Positions 18,438 through 26,888 of a DNA stretch of 33,228 bases are shown here, in pieces; position 1 is the first letter of the stretch, and every line of letters starts with the position of its first letter. A model generated the notes under the pieces. It had not been told where the DNA came from. It searched no databases and worked only from the letters and a program-made list of their open reading frames with translations. Position numbers and translations under genes: made by a program. Origin of the DNA: Candidatus Omnitrophota bacterium (GTDB lineage: Bacteria > Hinthialibacterota > Hinthialibacteria > Hinthialibacterales > Hinthialibacteraceae); NCBI GenBank assembly GCA_003598175.1, contig QZKN01000004.1, positions 1 to 33,228 on the forward strand. The letters are read 5' to 3'.

Positions 18438-20123
18438 TTATTCCGTAATTCGTTGAAACGCCAAAAGAGTCAAATCATCCTGCAAGGGCATTTCCCCAAT
18501 ATACGTTTGAATCGCATGGACAACCGATTCGGCGACCGATTCGAGATGAAGCGGATTGGACGATGCGAGTTCACGGCGTAACCGTTCCATGCCGAATTGT
18601 TCTTTCTGCAGATTGACCGCCTCGATAACGCCGTCGGTGAACAAAAAAACCAGATCGTTCCGTTGCAGGAAGGTGGATTTTTCCTCAAATTCGGCGGTGT
18701 TCCACCACCCCAAGGGCGGACCGTCAGACGGATCGCCGATCAGTTCCAATTCGCCGGTTCCCGCCCGATGGATAATGCAGGGAACGTGGCCGGCGTTGCT
18801 CCAGGTCAGTTTCATTTCCTTGATATTTAAAACCGTATAGAACATGGTGATGTGGGCGTCTTCGCCCAGCAGACGGCAGAGGAGTTTGTTCAAAAAATAG
18901 AGCGTACCGGATGGTGAAATGTTTTGCGATAAGCTGACCGTGTGCAGAATGGAGCGCGCGATGCCCATATTCATTGCCGCGGGAGCGCCGTGACCGGAAA
19001 CATCCGCCACCACGACCGCGTAGTCGTCATTCGTGAGTGGGATGATATCGTAATAATCGCCTCCCGTCTCCATCGCCGGTTGGTAAAACGCGCGGAATTG
19101 AACGCCGCTCATGCTGGGCAGCGATTGGGGGAGAAGAAGTTTTTGCAGCCGGCCCATCATTTGGAACTCCCTTTTCACCACGAGATGGGCGCGGGCAATT
19201 TCTTGCAAGTGCAAACTGCGGCTGATGGAGATGGCAAGAATATCGCTGATCAACGAAAGCGACAACACTTCATTCTCAAAAAAAGGAAGAGCGTGTGTAC
19301 GCGTGACGCCGAGCATGGCCAACGTGCGTTTTCTTTCGGCGATGGGAACCAGGACGATCGTTTGCGAAGTTTCGTACAACTGTTGCACTTTCGCATTATC
19401 GGCGGCGGCAACTTCCATTTGCGGCATGCCGGTTTTTCGGGTTTTCTCCAACAACAACGGTGAAATCGTAATCTGTTCCGCGTCTTTCCGGCCTTCCGGC
19501 ATGATGCGATCGCTTTCCATACCGTTCGAATCGAACAGAATGACAAACGCCAAATCCGCATCGACATGCCGGGCGATATCGACAAGAGAGGGAACCACTG
19601 TTTCCGCCAGCGTCAAGCCCATATTCATACCGAAAACGATTTTGGATAGGATCATCACCCGCTCGCGCGACTTTTGCGCCTGCCGCTGCCATGCATGGGT
19701 TCCCAATAAGGAACGCATACGTACGAGAAATTCCTGCGGAAAAATGGGCACGTTGATGAAGTCGTCCGCGCCGAATCGCAACGCCGATTTCAAGAGATCG
19801 ATTTCGTCTTTACGAGCGAGTAGGAGAATCGGAATATCTCGCGTTTTCGCGTGGTTTTTCAACTGCGAACAGATCGAACCGACGGTTTCACCCGCGAGCC
19901 GCAGATCCAGCAGGACCATGTCGATATACGAACGGGATTCGATTTGGCGGACGACGTCAACCGCATGATGGATGTCGAGCCGCAGTTCGGATTCCTGTAA
20001 CAGGCGCGAAATTTCCGAAATCACGTCGGCATCATCGCTGCACAATAACAGCGCATGTCGACGCTCGGGAATATCGCCGCGGTCGATGAAATGATAGGGG
20101 GCGCGAATCTCTTTTTCAGTCAT
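18438..20123 (-). CDS. Receiver-GAF-PP2C phosphatase (RsbU/SpoIIE type)
   Basis: This 561-residue protein combines three domains. The receiver (about 22-140) keeps Asp30/Asp31 and phosphoacceptor Asp73 in MVLLDLRL. The usual Thr/Ser and Lys are replaced (Leu102 in LLLARKD and Val125 in INVPIFP). A GAF-like domain spans about 155-310. The PP2C/SpoIIE phosphatase domain (about 340-560) has the metal ligands in GGDYYD (Asp356), VADVSGHG (Asp374), FTDGVIEA (Asp497) and QDDLTLL (Asp549-Asp550). Such enzymes dephosphorylate STAS-domain anti-anti-sigma proteins. It lies 101 bp downstream of the gspF-like gene on the same strand, and a STAS gene occurs earlier in that operon, so that protein is the likely substrate. 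GAGG before the ATG supports the start. Confidence 0.92.
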   Translation of the reverse strand: MTEKEIRAPYHFIDRGDIPERRHALLLCSDDADVISEISRLLQESELRLDIHHAVDVVRQIESRSYIDMVLLDLRLAGETVGSICSQLKNHAKTRDIPILLLARKDEIDLLKSALRFGADDFINVPIFPQEFLVRMRSLLGTHAWQRQAQKSRERVMILSKIVFGMNMGLTLAETVVPSLVDIARHVDADLAFVILFDSNGMESDRIMPEGRKDAEQITISPLLLEKTRKTGMPQMEVAAADNAKVQQLYETSQTIVLVPIAERKRTLAMLGVTRTHALPFFENEVLSLSLISDILAISISRSLHLQEIARAHLVVKREFQMMGRLQKLLLPQSLPSMSGVQFRAFYQPAMETGGDYYDIIPLTNDDYAVVVADVSGHGAPAAMNMGIARSILHTVSLSQNISPSGTLYFLNKLLCRLLGEDAHITMFYTVLNIKEMKLTWSNAGHVPCIIHRAGTGELELIGDPSDGPPLGWWNTAEFEEKSTFLQRNDLVFLFTDGVIEAVNLQKEQFGMERLRRELASSNPLHLESVAESVVHAIQTYIGEMPLQDDLTLLAFQRITE

Positions 20124-20224
20124 AAAACCTCAATTACTCCATAATAACCTTGTTGCGCCCTCACCGCTGATGGGGAGGATAGGGAAAGGAATTCGCATCT
20201 TTTTCGGACGATGCATACACCATT

Positions 20225-21445
20225 TTATCGAATGACTTTAACCAGATCCCACATCGGCAAAAAGATGCCCAGCGCAAACATGATGATGACACACCCGATC
20301 ACAATGATCAACATGGGTTCGATCAAACCGCTGATTTGTTTGATGGTCGCGGTGGTTTGGCGTTCATACATGTTGGAAACCTTGGTCAGGCTTTCGCTTA
20401 AGCGACCGGTTTTTTCACCCAAAATGATCATTCTTCGCGCCATCGAGGGAAAAAGCGGAATGCTATCCAGCGACGAGGCGAGAGAATTGCCTTCTTCCAA
20501 TTTTTCACGCACCTGCAAAAACGCGGCGGCGACCAGGCGATTCTGCGCGATTCCCGCCGCCAGTTTCAACGCGGTGAGAATATCCACCCCACTTTCAATC
20601 AGCATGGCTTGAATTTTGAAGATGCGGCTCATTTCAATTTTTATATTCAGGCCGCCGACAAACGGGATTTTCGTTTTCCAGCGATCGTATTCCACGGATA
20701 ACTTTTTATCGCGCTGAATCAGGTGTTTCAACACGTACAGCAAAATCAGGAACGCAACCAATACAGCCCAATTGCCGATAAATAGGGTATGACTATTCAA
20801 TAAGATTTTCGTCAGGATCGGCAAATCAATATTGGCGCGGTCAAACAAGTTGGAAAAACGGGGAATGACAGCCGTGATCAAAATTCCCACCGCCAAAACC
20901 AGGGTGCCGATCACGATTTTGGGATAACGGGTGGCTTCCTTGAATTTCTTACGAATTTCAAGATCGAACTCGATCATTTCCGTCAGGCGAACCAGCGACA
21001 CGTCGAGTTGACCGGATTGCTCTCCCGATTCCACCACGCGGATGCTGGCCTCGTCAAACAAATCGCCGCATTCCCGCATGGCCAGATGCAAGGGAACTCC
21101 CTGCTCCACATTTTCGCGGATTTTAACCAACGCTTCTTTCAATCGCAGGCTGATGCGCTGTTCTTCGAGCGATTTCAAGGCATCGACAATGGAGATGCCG
21201 GAATTCAGCATCATCGCCAGTTGATCAAAAAAGATAGCGATTTGACGACGAGAAACGGGAAGTTTTCGGGAAAGGAGTTCCTCGATGGTCGGGATCCTGC
21301 GTTGCGCATCGGGAGAGAGCACTTGAATCGGATGCAGATTTCTATCGGCCAGGAGTTGCAGAATCTGATCCATGTTTTCGGCAAATTCCTTGCCTTCGAT
21401 CACCGTTCCCTGAGCGTTGCTGGCGCGATAATGGAATACAGGCAT
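20225..21445 (-). CDS. GspF/PilC/MshG-type inner-membrane platform protein
   Basis: The 406-residue product has the family length. It begins with the typical FHYRASNAQGTVIEG strand and has the repeated T2SSF helical domains: FFDQLAMMLNSGISIVDALK (first copy) and KIQAMLIESGVDILTALKLA (second copy), each ending near a glycine-rich ESGEQSGQL or GEKTGRLSE motif. Three hydrophobic segments are visible (around residues 170-190, 220-240 and 375-400). This protein sits in the inner membrane under the pilus and couples the ATPase to subunit polymerisation. The gene starts 4 bp after the ATPase gene stop, with GAGGAG as its ribosome binding site. Confidence 0.95.
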   Translation of the reverse strand: MPVFHYRASNAQGTVIEGKEFAENMDQILQLLADRNLHPIQVLSPDAQRRIPTIEELLSRKLPVSRRQIAIFFDQLAMMLNSGISIVDALKSLEEQRISLRLKEALVKIRENVEQGVPLHLAMRECGDLFDEASIRVVESGEQSGQLDVSLVRLTEMIEFDLEIRKKFKEATRYPKIVIGTLVLAVGILITAVIPRFSNLFDRANIDLPILTKILLNSHTLFIGNWAVLVAFLILLYVLKHLIQRDKKLSVEYDRWKTKIPFVGGLNIKIEMSRIFKIQAMLIESGVDILTALKLAAGIAQNRLVAAAFLQVREKLEEGNSLASSLDSIPLFPSMARRMIILGEKTGRLSESLTKVSNMYERQTTATIKQISGLIEPMLIIVIGCVIIMFALGIFLPMWDLVKVIR

Positions 21446-21449
21446 GGAA

Positions 21450-23108
21450 TCACTCCTCGATGCTGACGGTGACGCGTTCCAATTCGTCGATGGTCGTAAT
21501 TCCGAGAAAGACTTTTTTCATTCCGACGGTGCGCAGCATGGAAAGACCGGACCGTTTGGCAACTTCCCGGATTTCGACCGATGATTTCGAATCGATGATC
21601 ATCTGCCGGATCGCGTCATTGATCGCCAAAATTTCGAAAATGGCGGTGCGTCCCTTATAACCGGAATGATTGCAGCGTTCGCATCCTCGGATTTTCGCCC
21701 AGCGCTGGACCTGAGCGGGTTTGATCTCCCATTTTGCCAAGGTCGCCGCATCCGGCTCGATATACTGGACGCAATCCTTGCAGACGGTGCGCACCAACCG
21801 CTGCGAAATGACGCCGACAATAGAGGACGCAAGCAAATAAGGCGCCACTTGCATATCGATCATGCGGCCGATGGTGCTTACCACATCGTTGGTGTGGAGG
21901 GTACTGAGAACGAAATGACCGGTCAACGCCGAGCGAACCGCGATGGAAGCGGTTTCTTCATCGCGAATTTCCCCCACCATGATCACGTCGGGATCCTGCC
22001 GCAAAATGGCACGCAGTCCACGCGCGAAGGTGAGATTCACTTTCGTGTTGACCTGCATTTGATTGATGTCGTCGAATTTGTATTCGACCGGATCTTCAAT
22101 CGTGACGATATTTTTTTCGGGCGAGCTCAAATGACGGAGCATCCCGTACAGCGTCGTCGATTTGCCGCTGCCGGTGGGGCCGGTGACCAACAGCATGCCA
22201 TACGGATGCAATAATAGTTTTTCGATAATGCTCGTTTCCTCGGCGTCGAGACCGATGTGATCCAATCCGATTTGCATCGAGGATTTGTCGAGGATGCGAA
22301 GGACCACTTTCTCGCCATACGTCGTGGGGAGAGTCGATACGCGCACATCGATCAATCGTTTCCCGACGGTAATCGAGAAACGACCGTCCTGCGGCAGCCG
22401 TTTTTCGGAAATGTCGAGATTCGCCATGATTTTCAAGCGTGAGGTGATGAACGCGCCGAGATGGATGGGAGGAGTCAAAATTTCATGCAAAATGCCGTCG
22501 ATACGAAATCGGATGCGGCAGGCATGTTCGCCGTGTTCGACGTGGATGTCGCTGGCGTTCAGTTTCACCGCCTGAAACAGCATTTGATTGACGATCCGGA
22601 CGGCGGGAGCGCTGTCTTCCGCCGTTCTCGGCGCATCGCCTTCGAACGCGGCGATCACGTCCTGAATGGATTGCGCAACGGAATAATATTCATCCAGCGC
22701 CCGATTGATCGCGCTTTCCGTCGATAAAACGCAATTGATACGGTAACCGGATTCCTGCTGCAATTCGTCGACAGCCACCAAATCCAGCGGATCGGACATG
22801 GCCACGGTGAGTTCGTTTTCGACCAGAAACAAGGGAACCACATTATGCCGGCGCGCCAGCCGTTCAGGAATAAATTCGATGACTTGCGGGTCAATTAAAA
22901 AATTGTCCGAGCTCATGCAGGGAATCCGGAGCTGTTCGGACAGGATTTCCGCGATTTCCTGCTCGGTCAATAGCCCCATGCCGCGAATCACTTGCCCTAA
23001 TTTTTGCCGGGGCGCCTGCTGAGCCAGAGCCGCTTTCAGTTGGGACTCGGTCAACCGTCCGCTTTCCACTAAAATGTCGCCGAGACGCTCGCGAGCTACT
23101 TTTTTCAT
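21450..23108 (-). CDS. MshE/GspE/PilB-type assembly ATPase with tandem MshEN motifs
   Basis: This is a 552-residue AAA-type secretion ATPase. Residues 8-31 and 36-59 are two consecutive 24-residue motifs (Arg/Lys-Leu-Gly at positions 1-3, Gly at 10, Leu/Ile at 17, Leu at 21, Gln at 24), which is the MshEN cyclic-di-GMP-binding pattern. The rest is the GspE core: Walker A GPTGSGKST (310-318), an Asp-box around IEDPVEY, Walker B VIMVGEIRDEE (375-385), the His-box STLHTND, and a four-cysteine zinc site (Cys443, Cys446, Cys476, Cys479). It drives pilin polymerisation from the cytoplasm. The STAS gene lies 22 bp upstream and the platform gene 4 bp downstream. Confidence 0.95.
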   Translation of the reverse strand: MKKVARERLGDILVESGRLTESQLKAALAQQAPRQKLGQVIRGMGLLTEQEIAEILSEQLRIPCMSSDNFLIDPQVIEFIPERLARRHNVVPLFLVENELTVAMSDPLDLVAVDELQQESGYRINCVLSTESAINRALDEYYSVAQSIQDVIAAFEGDAPRTAEDSAPAVRIVNQMLFQAVKLNASDIHVEHGEHACRIRFRIDGILHEILTPPIHLGAFITSRLKIMANLDISEKRLPQDGRFSITVGKRLIDVRVSTLPTTYGEKVVLRILDKSSMQIGLDHIGLDAEETSIIEKLLLHPYGMLLVTGPTGSGKSTTLYGMLRHLSSPEKNIVTIEDPVEYKFDDINQMQVNTKVNLTFARGLRAILRQDPDVIMVGEIRDEETASIAVRSALTGHFVLSTLHTNDVVSTIGRMIDMQVAPYLLASSIVGVISQRLVRTVCKDCVQYIEPDAATLAKWEIKPAQVQRWAKIRGCERCNHSGYKGRTAIFEILAINDAIRQMIIDSKSSVEIREVAKRSGLSMLRTVGMKKVFLGITTIDELERVTVSIEE

Positions 23109-23130
23109 TGGACGCCCATGCCGTTTCTAT

Positions 23131-23457
23131 TTAATCCAACAACAACCAACTCAAACGAGTCAATTCCATGATTTTGCGGATGGCGGGATTGGCGCCGACG
23201 ATTCCATAGAGAATATCACGATCGGGAAGGTTTTTTTTCAATTTGACGAACACACCCAACACCGAGCTGTTGACGTGACTCAACGCATTCAAATCCATGA
23301 TCAATTGACCTATTTCATTTGTCAATTGCCCAATAATGTCCCGTACGAATTGTTCACTTTGTTCGGGATCGCCAAAGTAGGCGAGTTCGTTGGACACAAA
23401 ACAAACTCGCAGTTCGGAATTTTCTTTTTGAACCTGATAAATAGCCGTATTTTCCAT
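23131..23457 (-). CDS. STAS-domain (anti-anti-sigma-like) protein
   Basis: The start is taken at the ATG at 23457 (MENTAIYQVQ). The frame is open to a TTG at 23511, but those extra residues lack a ribosome binding site. The 108-residue product is one STAS domain with the key loop LIMDLNALSHVNSSVLGVFV (53-72). In SpoIIAA and RsbV this loop is DSSGLG-like and carries the Ser that is phosphorylated. Here Ser64-Ser65 are kept but the preceding Asp is Asn63. It lies between the secretin and ATPase genes, where MSHA loci of gamma-proteobacteria carry other genes. It is the probable target of the PP2C phosphatase encoded at the end of the same operon. No kinase partner is in the window. Confidence 0.82.
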   Translation of the reverse strand: MENTAIYQVQKENSELRVCFVSNELAYFGDPEQSEQFVRDIIGQLTNEIGQLIMDLNALSHVNSSVLGVFVKLKKNLPDRDILYGIVGANPAIRKIMELTRLSWLLLD

Positions 23458-23511
23458 CGATTTCCACAAGTCCTTGCTGGAATGGCGGCATGTTGCCATT
23501 CGTGTGTACAA

Positions 23512-25092
23512 TCACCATCGTTTATTCAAGTGGCGTTTTGCATTTTGTTTCCCGACAGGATTCGATCCGGCATCTTTCTCAAGAGTGGATTGTGCAGGCG
23601 CCGCCTCGTCGATCCACAAAGAACGATGCGACATCAAATCATTGACGACATCCTGTTGTTCCGGTCGCATGATCGCATCCCCGGCCGTTTCGTCGATTAA
23701 AAATCCCTCTTCGTTGGTAATGATTCGCGGAGTGATCACGATGATCAATTCGGACTGCTCGATTCTCTTGCTGTTGTTGCGAAACGCAGAGCCGAGAAGC
23801 GGAATATCCGACAACAAAGGAATGCGGGAACGTTGATTGCTGTCCTGCGTCGTCAGGATTCCGCCGATGATCACCATATCGGAATCGCGTAGCGTCACGA
23901 AGGACTCGACGGAGTTGACATCCAACGGCGGCACCCCGCTGATTTCCGGCTGATTGTAATTGACCGTATCGTTTCGCACGCGGATACTCAAACTGATCAG
24001 GGAATTAGCCAGGACGCGCGGAGTGACGCCCAATTCCAGCGCCACCTGCCGTTCGCGGAAAGAGGTATTGCCATTGATATCCAGTCCCGAGGGAATTTGG
24101 ATTTCCTGTCCGGACGCAATGTAGGCTTCTTTGTTGTTTTGAGTGACCACCCGAGGACTGAACAACACTCGGGCATCTCCGTCATTGATCAATGCGGATA
24201 ACGTTACCTTGAAATTGGTTACATTGTTCGTGTATTGCAATGTGTCCTGATTACTCTGGGTAACGATCCCACCCGGTTCGTCGCGTTGTCGATCGTAGGA
24301 GAACGTGTAACCGCCGGAATTGTTGAACGTGTAAACGCCGCCCCAATCGATTCCCTGATCCTTCAACGCCTGAGAACGAACTTGTACGACTTTGGCCTCG
24401 ATCAACAATTGGGAAACCGGTTGATCCAGAACCTCGAGCAGTTTGAAGACTTCATCCAGGATCATCGGCGTCCCGGTCAAAAGCAGATGATTGGTGCGGA
24501 TGTCTTTGGCGACTTTGAGGTTTTCTTCTCCGAACGCCGCGACGAGAATTTCATCGAGTTTGGTTCCTTCTTCCTGCAATTCGCGATCGATGCCGCCGCC
24601 ATAATCCATCTGCCGCGAAGAGGTCTGATCGGCGCCGGTGGAGACATTTCCTGTTGATGAGCGGCCCCCGCTGCGAGTCAACGTCGTCGAACCCAGCGTA
24701 ATATATTTTAATTTGGCAATGCGGGTTTCCCTCGGGATCGATTCCGCCGTAACTTGTTCCGGGATGAAAACATAAATCAGGTTTCCTTCCTGCTTAAATG
24801 ACAAATTTTTTGTTTGCAATAAGGCGTTCCATGCTTCCTGCGGTGTAACGTCCTGCAAATACAAATTTACAGAGCCGACGACGCTTTCATCGACAATCAA
24901 ATTGACGTGAGTCAATTTCGCCAGCATCCGCAAGGCGTCGATGAGGCTGAGGTTGGGCATATTGATCGAGATCGCCTCTCCATCGGAGGAGAACAGCAAA
25001 TCCTGGCGGTTCTCTTCCGTCCCTGCCGCCAACGGGGGAATGGAAAAGACGAAACAACAAATCAGTACACCGAAGAAGATGCGTTCAATCAT
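23512..25092 (-). CDS. MshL/PilQ-type secretin
   Basis: The 526-residue product begins with a signal peptide (MIERIFFGVLICCFVFSI, ending near AAG, residue 24). A short STN/secretin N-domain (about 45-112) includes LIDALRMLAKLTHVNLIVDE and VTPQEAWNALLQTKNLSF. A Gly/Ser/Thr linker and an N1-like domain follow, and then the secretin core with QLLIEAKVVQVRSQALKDQG and a C-terminal motif ending in SELIIVITPRII. It forms the outer-membrane ring through which the pilus leaves the cell. It is short compared with T2SS GspD and close to MshL in length, with only the STN-type and one KH-like N-domain. It overlaps the PilP-like gene by 8 bp. Confidence 0.93.
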   Translation of the reverse strand: MIERIFFGVLICCFVFSIPPLAAGTEENRQDLLFSSDGEAISINMPNLSLIDALRMLAKLTHVNLIVDESVVGSVNLYLQDVTPQEAWNALLQTKNLSFKQEGNLIYVFIPEQVTAESIPRETRIAKLKYITLGSTTLTRSGGRSSTGNVSTGADQTSSRQMDYGGGIDRELQEEGTKLDEILVAAFGEENLKVAKDIRTNHLLLTGTPMILDEVFKLLEVLDQPVSQLLIEAKVVQVRSQALKDQGIDWGGVYTFNNSGGYTFSYDRQRDEPGGIVTQSNQDTLQYTNNVTNFKVTLSALINDGDARVLFSPRVVTQNNKEAYIASGQEIQIPSGLDINGNTSFRERQVALELGVTPRVLANSLISLSIRVRNDTVNYNQPEISGVPPLDVNSVESFVTLRDSDMVIIGGILTTQDSNQRSRIPLLSDIPLLGSAFRNNSKRIEQSELIIVITPRIITNEEGFLIDETAGDAIMRPEQQDVVNDLMSHRSLWIDEAAPAQSTLEKDAGSNPVGKQNAKRHLNKRW

Positions 25093-25690
25093 TGTTTTTA
25101 CCCGTCAATGAGTCGCTATTCAAAAACTTTTGCAGCAAAGGATTGATAAACATCTGCAACGATTGCATTTTATCGGTAATTTCCGACAATCCGGGGGGCA
25201 ACTCCATGCCGGTTTGGATCTCGAAAGGAGAAGGCCTCGAATAGCCTAGTTCCGGTTTGCGGGAGACGCGGGATCGCAAATCGAGTGGATCGATCGATCG
25301 CTGTATCACGATTTCCCCTTTCATAAGAACCACGGAATCAAGTGAAATAGAGACAACGGTATATCCTGAAATCGTATCGTTGACCGAAACGATTTCGTCG
25401 CCGAATAACGCCATTTTTTTTCCTTTTTGGCCCATCACGATCGCCCGCAGGTTGTCGAGCAGCGCAGGCGGGGCGACCGGCTGGAAATCTCGAAAATCAA
25501 GTCCCCCGGTCGCATCGGGCGTGAGAGACGGCGCGACGGTTGGCGCCGCCGGCGCTTGTGTCGGCGATTGAAGCGATTCGATCCGTTTAAACGGGTTGCG
25601 GTCAATCTTTCCGCGATGCTCTTGCGCCGTCGCGGAGAACGGATCCCCACTCACGAATAGAAAAAGAATGATGGAAAATAGGATTACCAT
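25085..25690 (-). CDS. PilP/GspC-like pilus alignment protein
   Basis: The 201-residue product starts with a hydrophobic segment (MVILFSIILFLFVSG) that is a signal peptide or anchor. A Pro/Ala/Thr-rich linker follows, and then a compact beta domain (about 80-130): LRAIVMGQKGKKMALFGDEI and VNDTISGYTVVSISLDSVVL. This is the homology-region type domain shared by PilP and GspC, which contacts the secretin N-domain. The RNPF motif before the linker is also typical of PilP. The C-terminal 60 residues are an extra helical tail. It follows the PilO-like gene by 3 bp and overlaps the secretin start by 8 bp, the order expected for a pilMNOPQ cluster. Confidence 0.82.
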   Translation of the reverse strand: MVILFSIILFLFVSGDPFSATAQEHRGKIDRNPFKRIESLQSPTQAPAAPTVAPSLTPDATGGLDFRDFQPVAPPALLDNLRAIVMGQKGKKMALFGDEIVSVNDTISGYTVVSISLDSVVLMKGEIVIQRSIDPLDLRSRVSRKPELGYSRPSPFEIQTGMELPPGLSEITDKMQSLQMFINPLLQKFLNSDSLTGKNND

Positions 25691-25693
25691 AGT

Positions 25694-26281
25694 TTAGCTC
25701 TTACTGTTTTTCTTATACAACTTCAAGGTCAGCAGGCCTTCGATGATGTCGCGGTTGGCGCCTCGCACTTTCATGGTCCAGCGATTGACGTGCATTCCGC
25801 AAGGGGAAGCGTCCAAACGGCCCAGCAATAGAAAAATATCTTCATAATAACCATACAAATCCACTTCGTATTTATACTCGTCGAGAAAGCGAATGGCGTT
25901 TCCCTGCTCGACGCGAAACTGAAGAAAGGGGCTGTTTTCGTCTTGATCCTGTTTGAGTATATTCAAGAGACTTTTCTCGTCGCACAATACGATTTTCTCG
26001 ATCCATTCATCATCCACAAAATTCAATTGGGATTGTTCCTGTTTGAGAAGAGCAATTTCTTTTTCCACGCTGGGGATTTGCCCGATCATATCGTTCCATA
26101 ATTCGATCTTTTCGTGAATATCCTGCAACTCCTGCGTGATGCCGTCGATGTTCTTTCCCGACAGGACCTCCGCATGGTCGATCATGATATACGCAAGCAA
26201 ACCGATCATGACATACAGCAACACACAAATCTTCTGATCGACTTGCTCCTGTAATTGTTTACGCAAAAAATGCCACCACAT
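25694..26281 (-). CDS. PilO-like inner-membrane alignment protein
   Basis: The ATG at 26281 (MWWHFLRKQL) is chosen because it starts 7 bp after the upstream stop. The frame is open to a TTG at 26329, but that would overlap the PilN gene by 41 bp. The 195-residue product has one membrane helix (about 18-36), a coiled-coil (about 45-90, ITQELQDIHEKIELWND) and a ferredoxin-like periplasmic domain. The order in the cluster, the helix-coil-domain layout and the length all fit PilO, which forms heterodimers with PilN and bridges to PilP. Sequence similarity itself is weak, as is normal for this family. Confidence 0.8.
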   Translation of the reverse strand: MWWHFLRKQLQEQVDQKICVLLYVMIGLLAYIMIDHAEVLSGKNIDGITQELQDIHEKIELWNDMIGQIPSVEKEIALLKQEQSQLNFVDDEWIEKIVLCDEKSLLNILKQDQDENSPFLQFRVEQGNAIRFLDEYKYEVDLYGYYEDIFLLLGRLDASPCGMHVNRWTMKVRGANRDIIEGLLTLKLYKKNSKS

Positions 26282-26288
26282 GGACCGA

Positions 26289-26888
26289 TTAACCTTTTGA
26301 ATCTTTTTCAATGCCGTTTTCAGGCGCAAATTCCAATGACAGGGAAAATTGAATTTCCTCTTTCGATTCGAGCAGACGGACGTTATGGATCATCAAATTG
26401 GACAAATCATTTCCCTGCATCAATCCATCGGTGATGAACCGCTGCATGGCTTCATTGGATACCGCCGATCCTTCGATCACCAGCCGTTTGCTTTCATAAT
26501 CACACTGCAGAATTCTCAGCCAGACATCAGCCGGCATCGCTAGAACCACTCGTTCCAGAATTTGGGTGATGGATTTCTTTTTTCTCACCACATCAGGAAT
26601 ATGTTTCGATCCACCGTCTTGAAACGATGCGATCATTTGTTTCAATTGATCCCGCTCATTCACCAATTGCTGAAATCGTTTCAGCTCCGGATCCACTTTA
26701 TCGAGAATGCTTTTGGATTTCAGCAATTGTTGATCGAATTTTACCACAAAAGCTTGAAATTGGACGTGGATACCGAGCGCCAATCCCACACAAATGAGGA
26801 AAAATGCGGAAAATCGCTTCCAAAACGGGTGAATGAACGCTTTCGGCGGTTCCCAATAATTACGTGGAAGAAGATTGACTTGCTTCAT
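26289..26888 (-). CDS. pilN: PilN-like protein with N-terminal PilM-binding motif
   Basis: The 199-residue product starts with KQVNLLPRNYW, the INLLP-type cytoplasmic tail by which PilN docks into PilM. A membrane helix (about 27-48, FSAFFLICVGLALGIHVQFQ), a coiled-coil (about 50-90) and a periplasmic ferredoxin-like domain follow, with a segment ending in FSLSLEFA. It pairs with PilO in the inner membrane to link the cytoplasmic ring to PilP and the secretin. The first codon overlaps the end of the PilM gene in an ATGA junction (26885-26888), so the two partners are translationally coupled. Confidence 0.88.
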   Translation of the reverse strand: MKQVNLLPRNYWEPPKAFIHPFWKRFSAFFLICVGLALGIHVQFQAFVVKFDQQLLKSKSILDKVDPELKRFQQLVNERDQLKQMIASFQDGGSKHIPDVVRKKKSITQILERVVLAMPADVWLRILQCDYESKRLVIEGSAVSNEAMQRFITDGLMQGNDLSNLMIHNVRLLESKEEIQFSLSLEFAPENGIEKDSKG

